DNA of 64,000 nucleotides from Yersinia canariae (GCF_009831415.1 NZ_CP043727.1:3596001-3660000); one strand, 5' to 3'; numbered from the stretch's first letter, positions 26,361 to 38,148 are shown. The notes: a model not told the origin generated them from the sequence alone. A program made the numbers and translations.

Positions 26361-27149
26361 TCAGCGAATAATGCCGCGAGTCGAGCGAGCAAAGAAATCA
26401 CTGAATGCTTGGACTGCCGGATGTTGCTCCGCCAATTCGGCAATTTCAGGTTTTACTTCATCCAGTGTCCGACCACTACGATACAATAATTTGTATGCAT
26501 TACGGATAGCATGGAGTGATTCTTTGTCGAAACCACGGCGCTTCAACCCTTCGATATTGATACCAAATGGTGTCGCATGGTTACCTTGAGCGATGACAAA
26601 AGGAGGCACATCTTGAGCAACCCCAGAACAGCCGCCCACCATCACATGCGCACCAATCACGCAAAATTGGTGAACCGCTGTCATACCGCCAATAATGGCA
26701 AAATCGTCAATTTCTACATGACCACCCAACGTTGCATTATTCGCAAGAATACAACGATTGCCGATGATACAGTCATGGGCTATGTGGGCGTTGATCATCA
26801 GTAAATTATCGCTACCTACTTTCGTTAACCCCCCACCTTGCACTGTGCCACGGTGGATAGAAACGCTTTCACGGATACGGTTACGGTCACCAATCTCAAC
26901 GCGAGTAGGTTCGCCAGCATATTTCAGATCCTGATTTGCTTCACCAATCGAAGCAAATTGATAAATCTGATTATCACAGCCGATTTTTGTTATTCCATTA
27001 ACGACGACATGGGATTTCAGTTCCGTGCCAGCGCCGATTTCCACCTGGGATCCGACAAAGCAAAAGGGGCCAATATGAACACCAGCGCCAATAATTGCAC
27101 CTTCTTCGACGATAGAACTTGGATGGATAACGGCGGTTTTGTCAATCAC
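26361..27149 (-). CDS. lpxA: UDP-N-acetylglucosamine acyltransferase
   Basis: A 262-residue cytoplasmic trimer that carries out the first step of lipid A synthesis, moving R-3-hydroxymyristate from ACP to UDP-GlcNAc. Left-handed beta-helix hexapeptide repeats cover about 1-190, with the catalytic His in the INAHIAHDC block. The C-terminal helical domain follows. It is 3 bases downstream of fabZ. Confidence 0.97.
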   Translation of the reverse strand: MIDKTAVIHPSSIVEEGAIIGAGVHIGPFCFVGSQVEIGAGTELKSHVVVNGITKIGCDNQIYQFASIGEANQDLKYAGEPTRVEIGDRNRIRESVSIHRGTVQGGGLTKVGSDNLLMINAHIAHDCIIGNRCILANNATLGGHVEIDDFAIIGGMTAVHQFCVIGAHVMVGGCSGVAQDVPPFVIAQGNHATPFGINIEGLKRRGFDKESLHAIRNAYKLLYRSGRTLDEVKPEIAELAEQHPAVQAFSDFFARSTRGIIR

Positions 27150-27152
27150 GTA

Positions 27153-27644
27153 TCAGGACTCCTTAACTTCAGGTTTTGCAACTACTGCTGTTGCTGGTTT
27201 GCTACGAGCACACATCATTGTTGCTGTACAAACGATTTCACCATCGACTTTTGCAACACCCGTAAAACGGGTCAGACCACGGCGTTCTTTGACAAACTCA
27301 ACTTCCATGATCATCTGATCGCCAGGCACTACCGGACGTTTAAAGCGTGCTTCATCAATACCAGCAAAATAATAAAGCTCACCTGGCTCAAGTTTGCCAC
27401 GGCTCTTAAACGCCAAAATCCCGGTAGCCTGAGCCATCGCTTCTAATATCAGCACGCCAGGGAATATTGGCTTGCCAGGGAAATGGCCTTGGAAAAATGG
27501 CTCGTTGAAAGAGACGTTCTTCACTGCACGCAGAAATTTTCCTTCCTCAAAATCGAGGACGCGATCTACCAGCAAAAATGGAAAGCGGTGCGGGAGTAGA
27601 TCCAAAATCTCTTCAATGTGCAGAGTATGAGTGTCAGTAGTCAA
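27153..27644 (-). CDS. fabZ: 3-hydroxyacyl-ACP dehydratase FabZ
   Basis: A 163-residue hot-dog-fold dehydratase of fatty acid elongation. The catalytic His is in [11 protein letters not shown] and the Glu in [12 protein letters not shown]. The start is TTG at 27644 with AGGAAGAG upstream, where homology with E. coli FabZ begins; the E. coli gene also uses TTG. The open frame runs upstream to 27692 but that part is not conserved. Relative to E. coli (151 residues) it has a short C-terminal tail rich in Ala, Val, Pro and Lys after CARSK. Confidence 0.95.
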   Translation of the reverse strand: MTTDTHTLHIEEILDLLPHRFPFLLVDRVLDFEEGKFLRAVKNVSFNEPFFQGHFPGKPIFPGVLILEAMAQATGILAFKSRGKLEPGELYYFAGIDEARFKRPVVPGDQMIMEVEFVKERRGLTRFTGVAKVDGEIVCTATMMCARSKPATAVVAKPEVKES

Positions 27645-27805
27645 AATACTCTTCCTGTCTAAAACTGATGCTATCAACAACACGGCCTGCACAGCCCCAA
27701 AAGGGAGGCGTTAGGCAGGCCGCAAATTAGGAACTCTTTACACTTACTTTTGGCATCAGTTGCCAATAAGTTTGATTATTTGCTCAGAGTTTCGTGCTTA
27801 AGTGA

Positions 27806-28828
27806 TTATTCTTTATCGATTTTGCGCTCAATAGCTTTTAAGCGTTTATTAATTCCATCAATATTCATCACTAAAGCAGCTGTTTTACGCCAAACTTTAT
27901 TGGGTTGTAGCGGAATACCGGAGGAGTATAACCCAGGTTCAGTGATTGGACGCATCACCATTCCCATCCCGGTAATTGTGACTTTGTCACAAATCTCCAT
28001 ATGACCATTGATCACACTGGCACCGCCAATCATACAGTAGCGCCCAACTTTGAGGCTACCAGCCATGATAACACCACCTGCAACTGCGGTATTGTCGCCA
28101 ATCACAACGTTATGTGCAATCTGACATTGATTATCAATGATGACGCCATTCCCAATAATCGTATTATCCAACGCACCACGGTCAATTGTTGTACAGGCAC
28201 CAATCTCAACCCGATCGCCAATATGTACAGAACCAAGCTGTGGTATTTTTATCCAGTTACCGCGATCATTTGCATAGCCAAAACCATCTGCACCAATGAC
28301 CGTACCGGATTGAATCAGGCAGTTTTGCCCAATTACAACTTCATGATAAACGGAAACATTGGCCCACAAACGGCTACCAGCACCAATATGAGTATTCTTA
28401 CCGATAAAACAGCCAGCACCGATAACCACATTATCGCCCAGCACAACGCCGGACTCTATTACTGCATTTGCACCGACAGAAACGTTCTCTCCCACTATCG
28501 CCTGCGGAGAAATCACCGCACTTGGGGCAATATCCTGCGCGGGTTGAGGTGTGGTATCCATTATCTGCGCCATGCGCGCATAGGTTAAATAAGGGTTTTT
28601 AACCACCAAGGCCGCAGATTTACAAAAAGGTAAGTCAGCCTCAGTCAATACAACTGCACTTGCATTACAAGTCGCGAGTTGTTCCTGATAACGGCTGTTT
28701 GACAAAAACGTGATTTGCGAAGGCTCGGCAGAATGCATAGAAGCGATGCCGGTGATGACGAGATCGCCATCACCGTGCACCTGTGCATCCAACTGCTGGG
28801 CTAAATCAGCCAGTCGAATTGAAGGCAT
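27806..28828 (-). CDS. lpxD: UDP-3-O-(3-hydroxymyristoyl)glucosamine N-acyltransferase
   Basis: A 340-residue third enzyme of lipid A synthesis. The N-terminal uridine-binding domain is followed by hexapeptide beta-helix repeats from about 100 and the catalytic His in the [11 protein letters not shown] block. The C-terminal helix starts near [10 protein letters not shown]. It begins 3 bases after the skp stop and is separated from fabZ by 161 bases that show no clear hairpin terminator. Confidence 0.97.
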   Translation of the reverse strand: MPSIRLADLAQQLDAQVHGDGDLVITGIASMHSAEPSQITFLSNSRYQEQLATCNASAVVLTEADLPFCKSAALVVKNPYLTYARMAQIMDTTPQPAQDIAPSAVISPQAIVGENVSVGANAVIESGVVLGDNVVIGAGCFIGKNTHIGAGSRLWANVSVYHEVVIGQNCLIQSGTVIGADGFGYANDRGNWIKIPQLGSVHIGDRVEIGACTTIDRGALDNTIIGNGVIIDNQCQIAHNVVIGDNTAVAGGVIMAGSLKVGRYCMIGGASVINGHMEICDKVTITGMGMVMRPITEPGLYSSGIPLQPNKVWRKTAALVMNIDGINKRLKAIERKIDKE

Positions 28829-28831
28829 GTT

Positions 28832-29329
28832 TTATTTAACCTGTTTTAGCACATCAGCAGTGATATCTTTTGAAGGATCTGCATATGCCACAGCATTTGC
28901 ATCAATCACTACATCATAACCACCTTTGCTGGCAACAGATTTAACAGCATCCTGAATACGGCTCAGGATTTTGTTACGCTCTTCCATCTGACGACGGCGA
29001 TTATCTTGCTCAAAAGCCTGGGCTTTAGTAGAGAAAGTTTCACGCTGTTTCATTACGTCGTTTTCCAGCTTGGTACGATCACTGGCTTTCATGGTAGAAC
29101 CATCACGTTGCAGTTTCTGCATTTTAGTCTGCAGATCGCGCTCCATTCCTTGCAATTCGGTTGCACGGCCTTTGAATTCATTTTCCAGCTGTTTAGCTAC
29201 GGTTTCACGCGCAGGTAATTGTTGGAAAATGCTGGAAACGTTGACAATAGCAATTTTGTCTGCGGCTTGAACGCTGGCAGAAGCTGCCAATGCTAAACCA
29301 AGACCTGCGGCACACAACCACTTTTTCAC
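28832..29329 (-). CDS. skp: Periplasmic chaperone Skp (OmpH)
   Basis: A 165-residue periplasmic trimeric chaperone for unfolded outer-membrane proteins. The signal peptide ends ASVQA at about residue 22, and the mature part starts ADKIAIVN and is mostly charged coiled coil. GTG at 29329 has AAGGAG 6 bases upstream and encodes the family N-terminus [11 protein letters not shown]; the open frame extends to 29380 without support. It sits between bamA, its functional partner, and lpxD. Confidence 0.95.
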   Translation of the reverse strand: MKKWLCAAGLGLALAASASVQAADKIAIVNVSSIFQQLPARETVAKQLENEFKGRATELQGMERDLQTKMQKLQRDGSTMKASDRTKLENDVMKQRETFSTKAQAFEQDNRRRQMEERNKILSRIQDAVKSVASKGGYDVVIDANAVAYADPSKDITADVLKQVK

Positions 29330-29397
29330 TATAAACTCCTTACCATTACCCGTTTGTGTCAGAGACACCTTGAAGTGCACTTAATACAAAATAATAC

Positions 29398-29460
29398 TAA
29401 AGACAGCGCCAGCCTAAGCCGACGCCACTTTAGGTTATTCAACTACCAGTGCTGTCTTTA
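29398..29460 (-). terminator. Compound stem-loop in the bamA-skp gap
   Basis: TAAAGACAGC (29398-29407) is a perfect inverted copy of GCTGTCTTTA (29451-29460). An inner CCTAA/TTAGG pair (29413-29417 with 29438-29443) stacks within the loop. On the minus strand it lies 26 bases past the bamA stop and is followed by AGTATTATTTTG, a weak T-rich tail, so it may be a partial terminator or a processing site. Confidence 0.5.
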
Positions 29461-29486
29461 AAATTCAGTACTACTTTGCCAATCAA

Positions 29487-31874
29487 TTACCAAGTTTTAC
29501 CAATGTTAAACTGGAATTGCTCTGACTTGTCGCCTTCGTAATCTTTAACCGGCTTAGCATATGAGAACACTAAAGGCCCCAATGGCGACATCCATTGTAG
29601 TGCTACACCGGCAGAAACACGAATATTGCTGGCTTTACTGTAATCAGGAATACCTGCGGCTCGTGTTTGTGCGGTATTTTCCCAATTGGTATCCCATACG
29701 GTACCCGAGTCAATAAAGACAGAAGTACGTACAGAGTTTGAGTATTTCTCGCTAATGAACGGCGTCGGTGTAATCAGTTCTATACTGGCCACCGCCATCG
29801 CGTTCCCCCCTACCGCATCGGTAGAGTTATTAACTGTAGCCCCATTATTGGCATAATACGCAGCTTTTGGACCGATGTTATTAGATCGGAAGCCACGAAC
29901 AGAGCTAGAACCACCTGCATAGAAGTTTTCGTAGAATGGCATTTCTTTTGAACCAATACCGCCACCATAACCCAAGCGACCACGGCCCAAGAGCACCCAC
30001 GAACGATCTTCATCTAATGGCTGGTATGCTGACGTATCGAATGTCACTTTGTAGAACTCATTATCTGAGCCTGGCACAGTCACTTTCGTATTCACCGATG
30101 ATTTCACACCCGACGTTGGGAAGAAACCACGGTCAAGGTTGTTATATGTCCAACCCAGATTCAGCGTAAAGTCATCAGTAGTAAAGCCTTCGCGGCCAGT
30201 ATAGCCTGGTCGTTGGCCTACTGAATCCAGATAGCGCCACATCGCGACTTGTGGTTCCATATCAGACAGGTCGTTATGGACATAACCTAAGCCAACACGC
30301 AATGAGTTATTTTCATTGATAGGGAAGCCTAAAGTACCGTCAACACCGTAGCTGCTGTTGGTATAACCGGACAGGTCTGCGTTATCAGCTTTAAAATCAT
30401 TATAGAAGATACGACCGCCCAGACTTACACCATCAACAGTGAAGTAAGGGTCAGTTAAGGTAAATTCAGCATAGGTCTGATAATCATTTTTCGTGCCGTT
30501 AATACCGACAGTATTACCGGTACCCAACCAGTTATCTTGCTGCACACCGACCTGGAAGCTCACTCCACTTTCAGTACCGTAACCGATACCAAAGTTCAGA
30601 CTACCGGTGTTTCGTTCCTTAACTTTATAAGTAACATCAACCTGATCAGCAGTTCCCGGGACTCGTTGAGTTTCAACATCAACAGTCTCGAAATAGCCTA
30701 AACGGTTCAAACGTTCTTTACCGGCTTCGACTTGATCATTACCCAGCCACGCACCTTCCATTTGACGCATTTCGCGGCGCAACACTGAGTCTTTACTGGT
30801 GTCGTTGCCTTCGAAACGGACATTACGGACATAGAAGCGATTACCCGCGTCTACATTGATATGCAGTTTGACTGTTTTATCAGCATCATTGATTTCCGGC
30901 TGAGATACGACACGTGGATAAGCATAACCATAACGGCCCAACATCTTCTTGATGTCTTCTTCCATGCGCGTAACTTTACTGCCGTTAAACAGTTCACCCG
31001 GCTCAATCTTCACCAGCTTATCTGCTTCAGATTGATGGCCCGCAAGATTACCGCTCACAACCACGCTGTTAAGCTTGTATTGGTCGCCTTCAGTAATGTT
31101 GATAGTGATGTAGATACCTTTTTTATCTGGCGTCAAACTCACTTGGGTTGAATCGATGTTAAATCGGGCATAACCTCGGTCCAAATAGAAGCTGCGCAAG
31201 GTTTCAAGGTCACCAGCCAGTTTCTGCTTCTGATATTTACGATCACCAACCACGTTCCACCACGGCACTTCATCACGCAATTGGAAACGTGAGATAAGCT
31301 CATCAGTTGTGAAACTGTGGTTACCTACGATGTTGATCTGCTGAATTTTTGCAGATACACCCTCGGTAAAGACCAATTTTAGATCGACGCGATTACGTGG
31401 CAATGGCGTAACGACAGCCTTCACTGAAGCGCTGTATTTACCCACACTGTAGTAGAAGTCTTCGAGTCCTTTTTCAATGTTGGATATAGTGGTACGGTCC
31501 AAGGCTTCGCCAACCCGGACGCCAGAGGCTTCCAGATTCTGCTTCAGCATGTCATCTTTCACCGCTTTATTACCGGAGAAAGTGATGCTGGCAATCGTTG
31601 GGCGTTCTTTGACTTGAACAATCAGCGTATCACCATCGCGCAGGACGCGAACGTCCTCAAAGTTGCCTGTAGCAAACAACGCACGAATAGTTTGACCGAT
31701 GTCATCATCACTGACGGTATCGCCTACGCGAACCGGCATATTAAGTAACGCCGCACCGACGGCGACCCGTTGCAGGCCTTCGAAATGAATATCTTTCACT
31801 ACGAACCCGTCTGCACCGTATACGGTGGCGCTGCCAAACAGCAGCGACGCTATGAGCAACTTTTTCATCGCCAT
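29487..31874 (-). CDS. bamA: Outer membrane protein assembly factor BamA
   Basis: A 795-residue core of the BAM complex, inserting beta-barrel proteins into the outer membrane. The signal peptide ends TVYGA near residue 20, followed by five POTRA domains to about 420 and a 16-strand barrel with the loop-6 VRGF motif. It ends FQFNIGKTW with a terminal Trp. It is shorter than E. coli BamA (810) mainly because the loop after GPKA is trimmed and lacks the two cysteines found there in E. coli. The order rseP-bamA-skp-lpxD is the conserved envelope cluster. Confidence 0.97.
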   Translation of the reverse strand: MAMKKLLIASLLFGSATVYGADGFVVKDIHFEGLQRVAVGAALLNMPVRVGDTVSDDDIGQTIRALFATGNFEDVRVLRDGDTLIVQVKERPTIASITFSGNKAVKDDMLKQNLEASGVRVGEALDRTTISNIEKGLEDFYYSVGKYSASVKAVVTPLPRNRVDLKLVFTEGVSAKIQQINIVGNHSFTTDELISRFQLRDEVPWWNVVGDRKYQKQKLAGDLETLRSFYLDRGYARFNIDSTQVSLTPDKKGIYITINITEGDQYKLNSVVVSGNLAGHQSEADKLVKIEPGELFNGSKVTRMEEDIKKMLGRYGYAYPRVVSQPEINDADKTVKLHINVDAGNRFYVRNVRFEGNDTSKDSVLRREMRQMEGAWLGNDQVEAGKERLNRLGYFETVDVETQRVPGTADQVDVTYKVKERNTGSLNFGIGYGTESGVSFQVGVQQDNWLGTGNTVGINGTKNDYQTYAEFTLTDPYFTVDGVSLGGRIFYNDFKADNADLSGYTNSSYGVDGTLGFPINENNSLRVGLGYVHNDLSDMEPQVAMWRYLDSVGQRPGYTGREGFTTDDFTLNLGWTYNNLDRGFFPTSGVKSSVNTKVTVPGSDNEFYKVTFDTSAYQPLDEDRSWVLLGRGRLGYGGGIGSKEMPFYENFYAGGSSSVRGFRSNNIGPKAAYYANNGATVNNSTDAVGGNAMAVASIELITPTPFISEKYSNSVRTSVFIDSGTVWDTNWENTAQTRAAGIPDYSKASNIRVSAGVALQWMSPLGPLVFSYAKPVKDYEGDKSEQFQFNIGKTW

Positions 31875-31910
31875 CGTTGTTATGCGTTCTTCCTAACCTA
31901 TCCCCTGCCG

Positions 31911-33263
31911 TTAAAGACGGGAGAAATCATTGAAAAGTGCAAGCCCCATTAATAACACCAGCAAAATAGAACCGATGCGATAACTGAAGTCTTGTACTCG
32001 CTCAGAAACCGGCCCACCTTTCAGCTTTTCTATCGCCAGGAAGAGCAGATGTCCACCATCTAACACCGGTAACGGGAACAAATTGATAATGCCCAAGTTG
32101 ACACTGATCAGTGCCAAAAACATCAGGTAATACACCAACCCGTACTCAGCTGAAACCCCAGCACCTTGTGCAATAGATATCGGGCCACTCAAGTTATTCA
32201 GCTTTACATCACCAGTAATCAGTTTACCCAACATGTTTACCGTCAACCGCATCAACTGCCAGGTTTTATCCCCAGCTTGGTAGAGTGCAGTGAACGGGCC
32301 ATATTGGCGAATCGTTTTATATTCATCCGGAAGCGGTATAACTTTCGGCACTACGCCCGCAAAACCCTCACTGCGGTTTTCTCCAACCGATTTTGTATCT
32401 GGTATCAAGGTTAAAGACAAGGGGGTACCGCCCCTTTCAATATCTAACACCAGCTTTTTACCGGGGTTATCTCGAACTTGTAAAACAAATGTTTGCCAAC
32501 GATCGAGTAACTGACCATCAACTTTAACTATCCTATCCCCCGCTTGTAAACCCGCCTTTTGTGCCGCTGATCCTGGTTGGACTTCAGCTAAGACTGATTC
32601 AATCTGCGGGCCGCGCGGAATTATACCTAGCGCAACCACAGGGTCCTGTTTATCTGGCTCAAACTGCCACTGGCGCAAATCCAGTGTTTTTTGCACCACA
32701 TTGGCAGAACCAAATGGAGCAACACCGACTTGTGTTTGCTTATCACCAATTTTACCGACTAAAGCCAAACGAACAGAATCCCAGTCAGGCGTTTCGATAC
32801 CATCTACTGACTTAAGTTCCATTCCTGGAGAAATATTGGCTTGTGCAGCAATGGATTGTGGCGAAATATCACCCACAACAGGACGCACGCTTGGCACACC
32901 AATGATAAACACCAGCCAGTAAGCAATAATAGCAAAAAGGAAATTAGCAATAGGACCCGCGCTGACGATTGCCGCACGTTGTAAGACCGTTTTATTGTTA
33001 AAAGATTGATGGCGAAACTCTGGCGCAACAGCTTCTACGCGCTCATCCAACATTTTAACATAGCCGCCCAATGGGATAAGGGCGATAACATACTCGGTTC
33101 CCTGGCGATCAGTCCGGCGCCATAGCGCTTTACCAAAACCAATCGAGAAGCGCTCGACACGGACACCACAGCGCCGCGCCACCCAAAAGTGGCCGAACTC
33201 ATGCACTGTAATTAAGATCCCCAGTGCGATAATGAACGCGGCCAGGCTCCAGAGTATGCTCAT
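31911..33263 (-). CDS. rseP: Site-2 intramembrane protease RseP
   Basis: A 450-residue inner-membrane zinc protease that cleaves RseA to release sigma-E and clears signal-peptide remnants. The HEFGH zinc motif is at about 22-26, tandem PDZ domains lie in the periplasmic part ([12 protein letters not shown] in the second), and the third ligand Asp is in [10 protein letters not shown] near the C-terminus. The second of two adjacent ATGs (33263) gives the E. coli length and better spacing to AGGGA; the frame extends to 33287. It precedes bamA, a sigma-E target. Confidence 0.95.
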   Translation of the reverse strand: MSILWSLAAFIIALGILITVHEFGHFWVARRCGVRVERFSIGFGKALWRRTDRQGTEYVIALIPLGGYVKMLDERVEAVAPEFRHQSFNNKTVLQRAAIVSAGPIANFLFAIIAYWLVFIIGVPSVRPVVGDISPQSIAAQANISPGMELKSVDGIETPDWDSVRLALVGKIGDKQTQVGVAPFGSANVVQKTLDLRQWQFEPDKQDPVVALGIIPRGPQIESVLAEVQPGSAAQKAGLQAGDRIVKVDGQLLDRWQTFVLQVRDNPGKKLVLDIERGGTPLSLTLIPDTKSVGENRSEGFAGVVPKVIPLPDEYKTIRQYGPFTALYQAGDKTWQLMRLTVNMLGKLITGDVKLNNLSGPISIAQGAGVSAEYGLVYYLMFLALISVNLGIINLFPLPVLDGGHLLFLAIEKLKGGPVSERVQDFSYRIGSILLVLLMGLALFNDFSRL

Positions 33264-33294
33264 CATATTCCCTAAACTCCCCGTCATTGACGGA

Positions 33295-34143
33295 TTAAAA
33301 CACTAACAGCATTAAGCAGGCAAATACCGGCACAGCTGCGGTCAGGCTATCGATACGATCCAGTATCCCACCATGACCAGGAATCAAGTGACCACTGTCT
33401 TTGATTCCCGCTTCACGTTTAAACATACTTTCGGTCAAATCGCCGAGTACCGAGGCCAATGCTGCAACCACGGAACAGATTAACAGTTTTTCGGGGATGA
33501 TATCCAACGGAGCATATCGACCAAACAACCATGATATCAGAGCTGATGTCAGTAAACCGCCAATTAATCCTTCCCATGTTTTACCCGGTGAGACTTTAGG
33601 CGCTAATTTATGTTTACCGAACAACTTACCGAACATGTAAGCGCCAGAATCGGCACCCCATACTAACAGCATCACGTACAGCAGCCACCAGGCACCGATA
33701 TTATGGTCCTGATCATAACCATACTGGCGCAGTGCAACCATCCCCCAGAAGAATGGGACAATAGTTAGAATGCCGAAAATTATACGTAAGAGACGTGAAT
33801 CGCGCCAGACCACCGCAGACCGAGGGTAAGTCAGCACCAACAGCAATGCTGCGACCCACCACCCCATAGAGAGCCAGAGAGGGACGCTCACTTGTGGAAG
33901 ATGAACTGAATGCTGGTAGGCCGGAAGGCTAAGCAGCATTGAGACCAGTAAAAAACCACACAGTATGGCTAACCAAATACGCTGAGAACGACTGGCAAAC
34001 CCGGCTAATTGACCCCACTCCCAAGCCGCAAGCATGCAGACAACAAGAGTGACAATAGCAAAACCAACCGGCGGAAGCAGGAACAGTGCACCAATGACAA
34101 CCGGAATCAAAATCAAAGCAGTTATGAGACGATACTTCAGCAA
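33295..34143 (-). CDS. cdsA: Phosphatidate cytidylyltransferase
   Basis: A 282-residue polytopic inner-membrane enzyme making CDP-diacylglycerol from phosphatidate and CTP, the precursor used by PssA, whose gene ends at the left edge of this window. It has many hydrophobic helices and the family signature near the C-terminus, [20 protein letters not shown] followed by DRIDS. It follows uppS by 9 bases. Confidence 0.96.
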   Translation of the reverse strand: MLKYRLITALILIPVVIGALFLLPPVGFAIVTLVVCMLAAWEWGQLAGFASRSQRIWLAILCGFLLVSMLLSLPAYQHSVHLPQVSVPLWLSMGWWVAALLLVLTYPRSAVVWRDSRLLRIIFGILTIVPFFWGMVALRQYGYDQDHNIGAWWLLYVMLLVWGADSGAYMFGKLFGKHKLAPKVSPGKTWEGLIGGLLTSALISWLFGRYAPLDIIPEKLLICSVVAALASVLGDLTESMFKREAGIKDSGHLIPGHGGILDRIDSLTAAVPVFACLMLLVF

Positions 34144-34152
34144 AAGTTCCCC

Positions 34153-34911
34153 CTAGGATGCAGTGGCATCGATAGGTGTAGTTCCCCCGAAGCGACGCTC
34201 GCGTTGTGCAAATGCATTCAGCGCACCTTCAAAGACATGTTCATCAAAATCAGGCCAGAGTACATCAGTAAAGTAAAGTTCAGCATAGGCGATTTGCCAC
34301 AACAAGAAATTACTGATGCGATGTTCACCACCGGTTCTGATCACTAAATCTACCTCAGATTGCTCATGCAGGCAGATATACGAGTTTAGCGATTCTTCAC
34401 TGATATCTGTGGGTTGCAACTCGCCTCGCCGTACCTGCTCAGCTAAGTGACGCACTCCCTGAATAATATCCCAACGGCCACCATAATTGGCAGCAATGTT
34501 AAGTCTCAGACCGTCATTATTCGCTGTTAACTCTTCTGAGCGACGGATCCGTTGTTGTAAACGTTCACTAAATCGACTGATATCACCAATAACAGATAAA
34601 CGAACATTATGTTTATGCAAGCTTTTTACTTCGCTGTCCAGCGCACGGACAAAAAGTTCCATTAATGCGGTGACTTCTTGAGCAGGGCGATTCCAGTTTT
34701 CACTGCTAAAAGCATAAAGCGTGAGCGCATCTAACTGGTGAGTAGCAGCAAAACTAACCGCCCTACGAACCGATTTCACTCCCGCTTTATGACCGAAAAC
34801 CCTTAATTTACCCTGTTTTTTCGCCCAACGCCCATTGCCATCCATGATGATAGCAACATGGCGTGGAGTCAGGGGGGACAAGTTAGCCCTATCTTCATTT
34901 ACAGACGACAT
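34153..34911 (-). CDS. uppS: Undecaprenyl diphosphate synthase
   Basis: A 252-residue cis-prenyltransferase that extends farnesyl diphosphate to C55-PP, the lipid carrier for peptidoglycan and O-antigen. The active-site block HVAIIMDGNGRWAKKQG is near residues 18-34, with FSSENWNRP and RTGGEHRISNFLLWQ later. It lies between dxr and cdsA. A terminator after dxr separates it from that gene, so it probably has its own promoter. Confidence 0.97.
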   Translation of the reverse strand: MSSVNEDRANLSPLTPRHVAIIMDGNGRWAKKQGKLRVFGHKAGVKSVRRAVSFAATHQLDALTLYAFSSENWNRPAQEVTALMELFVRALDSEVKSLHKHNVRLSVIGDISRFSERLQQRIRRSEELTANNDGLRLNIAANYGGRWDIIQGVRHLAEQVRRGELQPTDISEESLNSYICLHEQSEVDLVIRTGGEHRISNFLLWQIAYAELYFTDVLWPDFDEHVFEGALNAFAQRERRFGGTTPIDATAS

Positions 34912-34973
34912 AATGCAAACTCATTTCCTCAATAAATCAATTGTTCATCCCGAACATTAGGCAGTAAGCGCAC

Positions 34974-35000
34974 AAAAAAAGCCGTGTACCAAGTCACGGC
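34974..35000 (-). terminator. Intrinsic terminator between dxr and uppS
   Basis: On the minus strand GCCGTG pairs with CACGGC around an 8-base loop, followed by seven T. It lies about 135 bases after the dxr stop and 63 bases before the uppS start. Confidence 0.75.
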
Positions 35001-35135
35001 TTCTTAAGTGACAGCCAAAATAGACGGTTTAAATACCTATTGGGCCACTAATCAACAGTCTAGCTGTCCATTACGGTGCAGACTATATCATCTCAGCCTT
35101 GCCCTAACAAATTCCCGCGTCAGCCAATGAGGCTT

Positions 35136-36332
35136 TTAATTCTTCAATTTCGCGATGACTTGAGCTGCCATATCACGGGCTTTACGGTCAATCACCAACA
35201 CCTCGTCCACACTAGCAGGCTCTGGTAGTGATAACTGATCCACTACAGTACGATTGATAACTGCAATATCAGTGAAACGAATTTTCGAATCCAAAAATGC
35301 CATAACAGATATTTCGTTAGCGGCATTCAGTGTTGTTGTTGCCGCTTGCCCTGCATTCGATGCATCAATAGCCAGTTTCAAGCATGGATAACGCTGATAA
35401 TCCGGTTCGGCAAAAGTCAGTTCGCGTATGTTACAGAAATCCAACGGCGCCACTCCTGAACTCACCCGCAGTGGATATGCCATTGCATGCGCAATAGGTG
35501 TGCGCATATCTGGAGTACCCATTTGCGCTAATACGCTGCCATCATGGTAGCGCACCATCGAGTGAATCACAGATTGAGGATGTAAAATAACCTCCACCTG
35601 CTCTGCGCTAGCATTAAATAACCACCGCGCCTCAATATACTCTAGCCCTTTATTCATCATTGTCGCTGAATCGACAGAAATTTTACGCCCCATCGACCAA
35701 TTTGGATGAGCACAAGCTTGGTCCGGAGTAACATCTGCAAATTGGGCTAATGGAGTTTCACGCAGTGGGCCACCAGAGCCAGTTAAAATAATGCGGGAAA
35801 CACCATTATCACTCAGTGAAGAATAGCCTAATTGAGACTGAACCCGTTCAGGTAAACTCTGAAAAATAGCATTATGTTCGCTGTCGATAGGAAGCAGTTG
35901 AGCACGACTGTGCTTCACTTCATCCATAAAAAGCTTGCCACAGGTAATCAGTGACTCTTTGTTGGCCAGCAATACTTGTTTACCGGCGCGAATGGCCGCT
36001 AGCGTAGAAGGTAAACCCGCAACACCGACGATAGCCGCCATGACCTGATCAACATCATCTATAGCCGCCAATTCACACGCGGCTTTCTCGCCAGAATAGA
36101 CTTCAGTTCTTGAACCGTTTTCGGCCAACAGCAAGCGCAATGCTTTAGCTGACGGTTCATCAGACATTGCGGCATAGCGGGGGGAAAACTCGAGACATTG
36201 GCGTGCCATCTGCTCAACATTGCGGCCAGCGACCAATGCGGTGATTTTGAATAATTCGGGATTAGCGCGCACAACACCCAGAGTGCTGTTGCCGATGGAG
36301 CCGGTAGAACCAAGAATAGTCAGTTGCTTCAT
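35136..36332 (-). CDS. dxr: 1-deoxy-D-xylulose 5-phosphate reductoisomerase
   Basis: A 398-residue NADPH-dependent enzyme of the MEP isoprenoid pathway, the target of fosmidomycin. The dinucleotide motif [11 protein letters not shown] is at the N-terminus, [10 protein letters not shown] and [11 protein letters not shown] carry the metal and substrate residues, and [10 protein letters not shown] follows. The ATG at 36332 gives the E. coli length. The open frame upstream to 36413 reads through an ERIC element, so that extension is not real. Confidence 0.96.
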   Translation of the reverse strand: MKQLTILGSTGSIGNSTLGVVRANPELFKITALVAGRNVEQMARQCLEFSPRYAAMSDEPSAKALRLLLAENGSRTEVYSGEKAACELAAIDDVDQVMAAIVGVAGLPSTLAAIRAGKQVLLANKESLITCGKLFMDEVKHSRAQLLPIDSEHNAIFQSLPERVQSQLGYSSLSDNGVSRIILTGSGGPLRETPLAQFADVTPDQACAHPNWSMGRKISVDSATMMNKGLEYIEARWLFNASAEQVEVILHPQSVIHSMVRYHDGSVLAQMGTPDMRTPIAHAMAYPLRVSSGVAPLDFCNIRELTFAEPDYQRYPCLKLAIDASNAGQAATTTLNAANEISVMAFLDSKIRFTDIAVINRTVVDQLSLPEPASVDEVLVIDRKARDMAAQVIAKLKN

Positions 36333-36356
36333 GAGAGTGCTCTGAATAACTGTTTT

Positions 36357-36481
36357 ATACCCATCAGACTTCAAGCTGCATGTACGTTGGCTGCTTTCGT
36401 TCACCCCAGTCACTTACCTGTGTAAGCTCTTGGGGATTCGCTCAATTGCCGCCTTCCTGCAACTCGAATTATTTTGGGTAT
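36357..36481. repeat. ERIC element (enterobacterial repetitive intergenic consensus)
   Basis: A 125-bp imperfect palindrome bounded by ATACCC and GGGTAT. The internal blocks CACCCCAGTCACTTACCTG, TGTAAGCTCTTGGGGATTCG and GCCTTCCTGCAACT match the ERIC/IRU consensus closely, and it is flanked by TA. It fills most of the frr-dxr gap, so it is transcribed as part of any frr-dxr message and can fold into a long hairpin. Confidence 0.93.
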
Positions 36482-36570
36482 TATGATAGGCGCGGCATCA
36501 ATCTAATAAAATATTGAACCAGCTAAAAACAAAGCGCCACCTAAGCGACGCTCTGCTTGGTGAGTGAAGA

Positions 36571-37128
36571 TTAGAAATCCATCAACTCAGCTTCTTTCGC
36601 AGCCAATGCTGCATCAACTTTCTTGATAAAGGCATCAGTCAGCTTTTGCACGTCATCTTGAGAGCGACGGTCTTCATCTTCGCTGATTTCTTTGTCTTTC
36701 AACAATGCTTTAACTTTGTCGTTAGCATCGCGGCGCACGTTACGAATTGAAACACGGCCCTGCTCTGCTTCCGCGCGAACAACTTTGATCAAGTCTTTAC
36801 GACGCTCTTCCGTCAGTGGCGGCAGTGGAACACGGATAACGGTGCCAGCCGAAGACGGGTTCAGACCTAAATCTGAAGACATAATAGCTTTCTCAACTGC
36901 TGCACTAAGGCTACGGTCGAAAACAGTCAACGCCAGAGTACGGGAGTCTTCAACAACAACGTTGGCCACCTGACGCAGTGGTGTTGGCGTACCGTAGTAC
37001 TCAACCTGGATGCCATCAAGGATACTTGGAGAAGCACGGCCGGTACGGATCTTGCTGATATGGTTCTGGAAGGCTTCGACGCATTTTTCCATGCGCACTT
37101 CGGTATCTTTTCTAATTTCGTTAATCAC
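36571..37128 (-). CDS. frr: Ribosome recycling factor
   Basis: A 185-residue two-domain protein that, with EF-G, splits the post-termination ribosome. Conserved blocks are [33 protein letters not shown] and LTEERRKDL. The start is GTG at 37128 with AAGGGT upstream; E. coli frr also starts with GTG and has the same length. The open frame to 37194 is not conserved. It follows pyrH. Confidence 0.96.
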   Translation of the reverse strand: MINEIRKDTEVRMEKCVEAFQNHISKIRTGRASPSILDGIQVEYYGTPTPLRQVANVVVEDSRTLALTVFDRSLSAAVEKAIMSSDLGLNPSSAGTVIRVPLPPLTEERRKDLIKVVRAEAEQGRVSIRNVRRDANDKVKALLKDKEISEDEDRRSQDDVQKLTDAFIKKVDAALAAKEAELMDF

Positions 37129-37260
37129 GTTGTGAACCCTTGGAAACTGGTTACTTGGCAGGCCATAACATAAGTATAGCCGGTGAATATACAAACCAAC
37201 AGTTGCTGGCTAACGGGGCAAGCTCAGTATCTTCTCACCCCTGACGATACGGGCAGCCGC

Positions 37261-38007
37261 TTATTTAGCGATCGATGTGACTTCTTTGGTGATTAAAGTC
37301 CCTTCATTCTCACCCATCACTACGCGACGTAAAGCACCAGGTTTATTCATGTTAAAGACGCGAATAGGTAGATTATGGTCACGGGCTAAAGTGAAGGCAG
37401 CCAGATCCATCACTTTCAATTCACGCTCTAAAACGTCCTGATAGGTTAACTGTTCGTACAGTGTTGCATCAGGATTTTTCACCGGATCTGCAGAGTAAAC
37501 CCCATCGACTTTTGTTGCTTTCAACACAACATCGGCTTCAATTTCGATACCGCGCAGACATGCCGCAGAATCCGTAGTGAAGAATGGGTTACCGGTACCC
37601 GCAGCAAAAATAACCACGCGGTTGTGGCGCAGCAGGCTGATTGCTTCAGCCCAACTGTAATTATCACACACACCATTAAGTGGAATGGCAGACATCAGGC
37701 GGGCGTTCACATAGGCACGGTGCAGTGCATCTCGCATTGCCAGGCCGTTCATTACGGTAGCCAGCATTCCCATGTGGTCGCCCACTACGCGGTTCATTCC
37801 AGCTTGTGCTAAACCGGCACCGCGGAATAAGTTACCACCGCCAATGACCACACCGACCTGAATGCCCAATTCGACCAGCTCTTTAACTTCTTGAGCCATG
37901 CGATCCAAAACGCTTGCGTCGATACCAAAACCTTCTGCGCCTTGCAGGGCTTCGCCACTAAGCTTAAGCAGGATACGCTGATATACGGGTTTTGCATTGG
38001 TTGCCAT
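37261..38007 (-). CDS. pyrH: UMP kinase
   Basis: A 248-residue amino-acid-kinase-fold enzyme phosphorylating UMP to UDP, activated by GTP and inhibited by UTP in the family. It has [13 protein letters not shown] at the N-terminus, [11 protein letters not shown], and [22 protein letters not shown] precedes the ATG. It is 141 bases after tsf, which ends in a terminator-like hairpin. Confidence 0.97.
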   Translation of the reverse strand: MATNAKPVYQRILLKLSGEALQGAEGFGIDASVLDRMAQEVKELVELGIQVGVVIGGGNLFRGAGLAQAGMNRVVGDHMGMLATVMNGLAMRDALHRAYVNARLMSAIPLNGVCDNYSWAEAISLLRHNRVVIFAAGTGNPFFTTDSAACLRGIEIEADVVLKATKVDGVYSADPVKNPDATLYEQLTYQDVLERELKVMDLAAFTLARDHNLPIRVFNMNKPGALRRVVMGENEGTLITKEVTSIAK

Positions 38008-38110
38008 GGTGTTCTGTCCTAAGCAGCAGTAAAAATATTGGGGACTTGACCGTCATACATTCAGAGCAACAATAAGCGCTAAAAGTCTACGGACTAAATT
38101 CTAGATTGGA

Positions 38111-38145
38111 TAAAATGGAACCGCCTGGTGGCGGCCCCATTTTTA
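38111..38145 (-). terminator. Terminator-like hairpin at the end of tsf
   Basis: On the minus strand ATGGGGCCGCC pairs with GGCGGTTCCAT around ACCA and is followed by TTTTATCC. It starts a few bases past the tsf stop and probably ends most rpsB-tsf transcripts before pyrH. Confidence 0.65.
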
Positions 38146-38148
38146 GCA

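Noticed and set aside
36333..36413. Longer N-terminus for Dxr
   Set aside because: The extra residues are translated ERIC sequence, and homology starts at [11 protein letters not shown].
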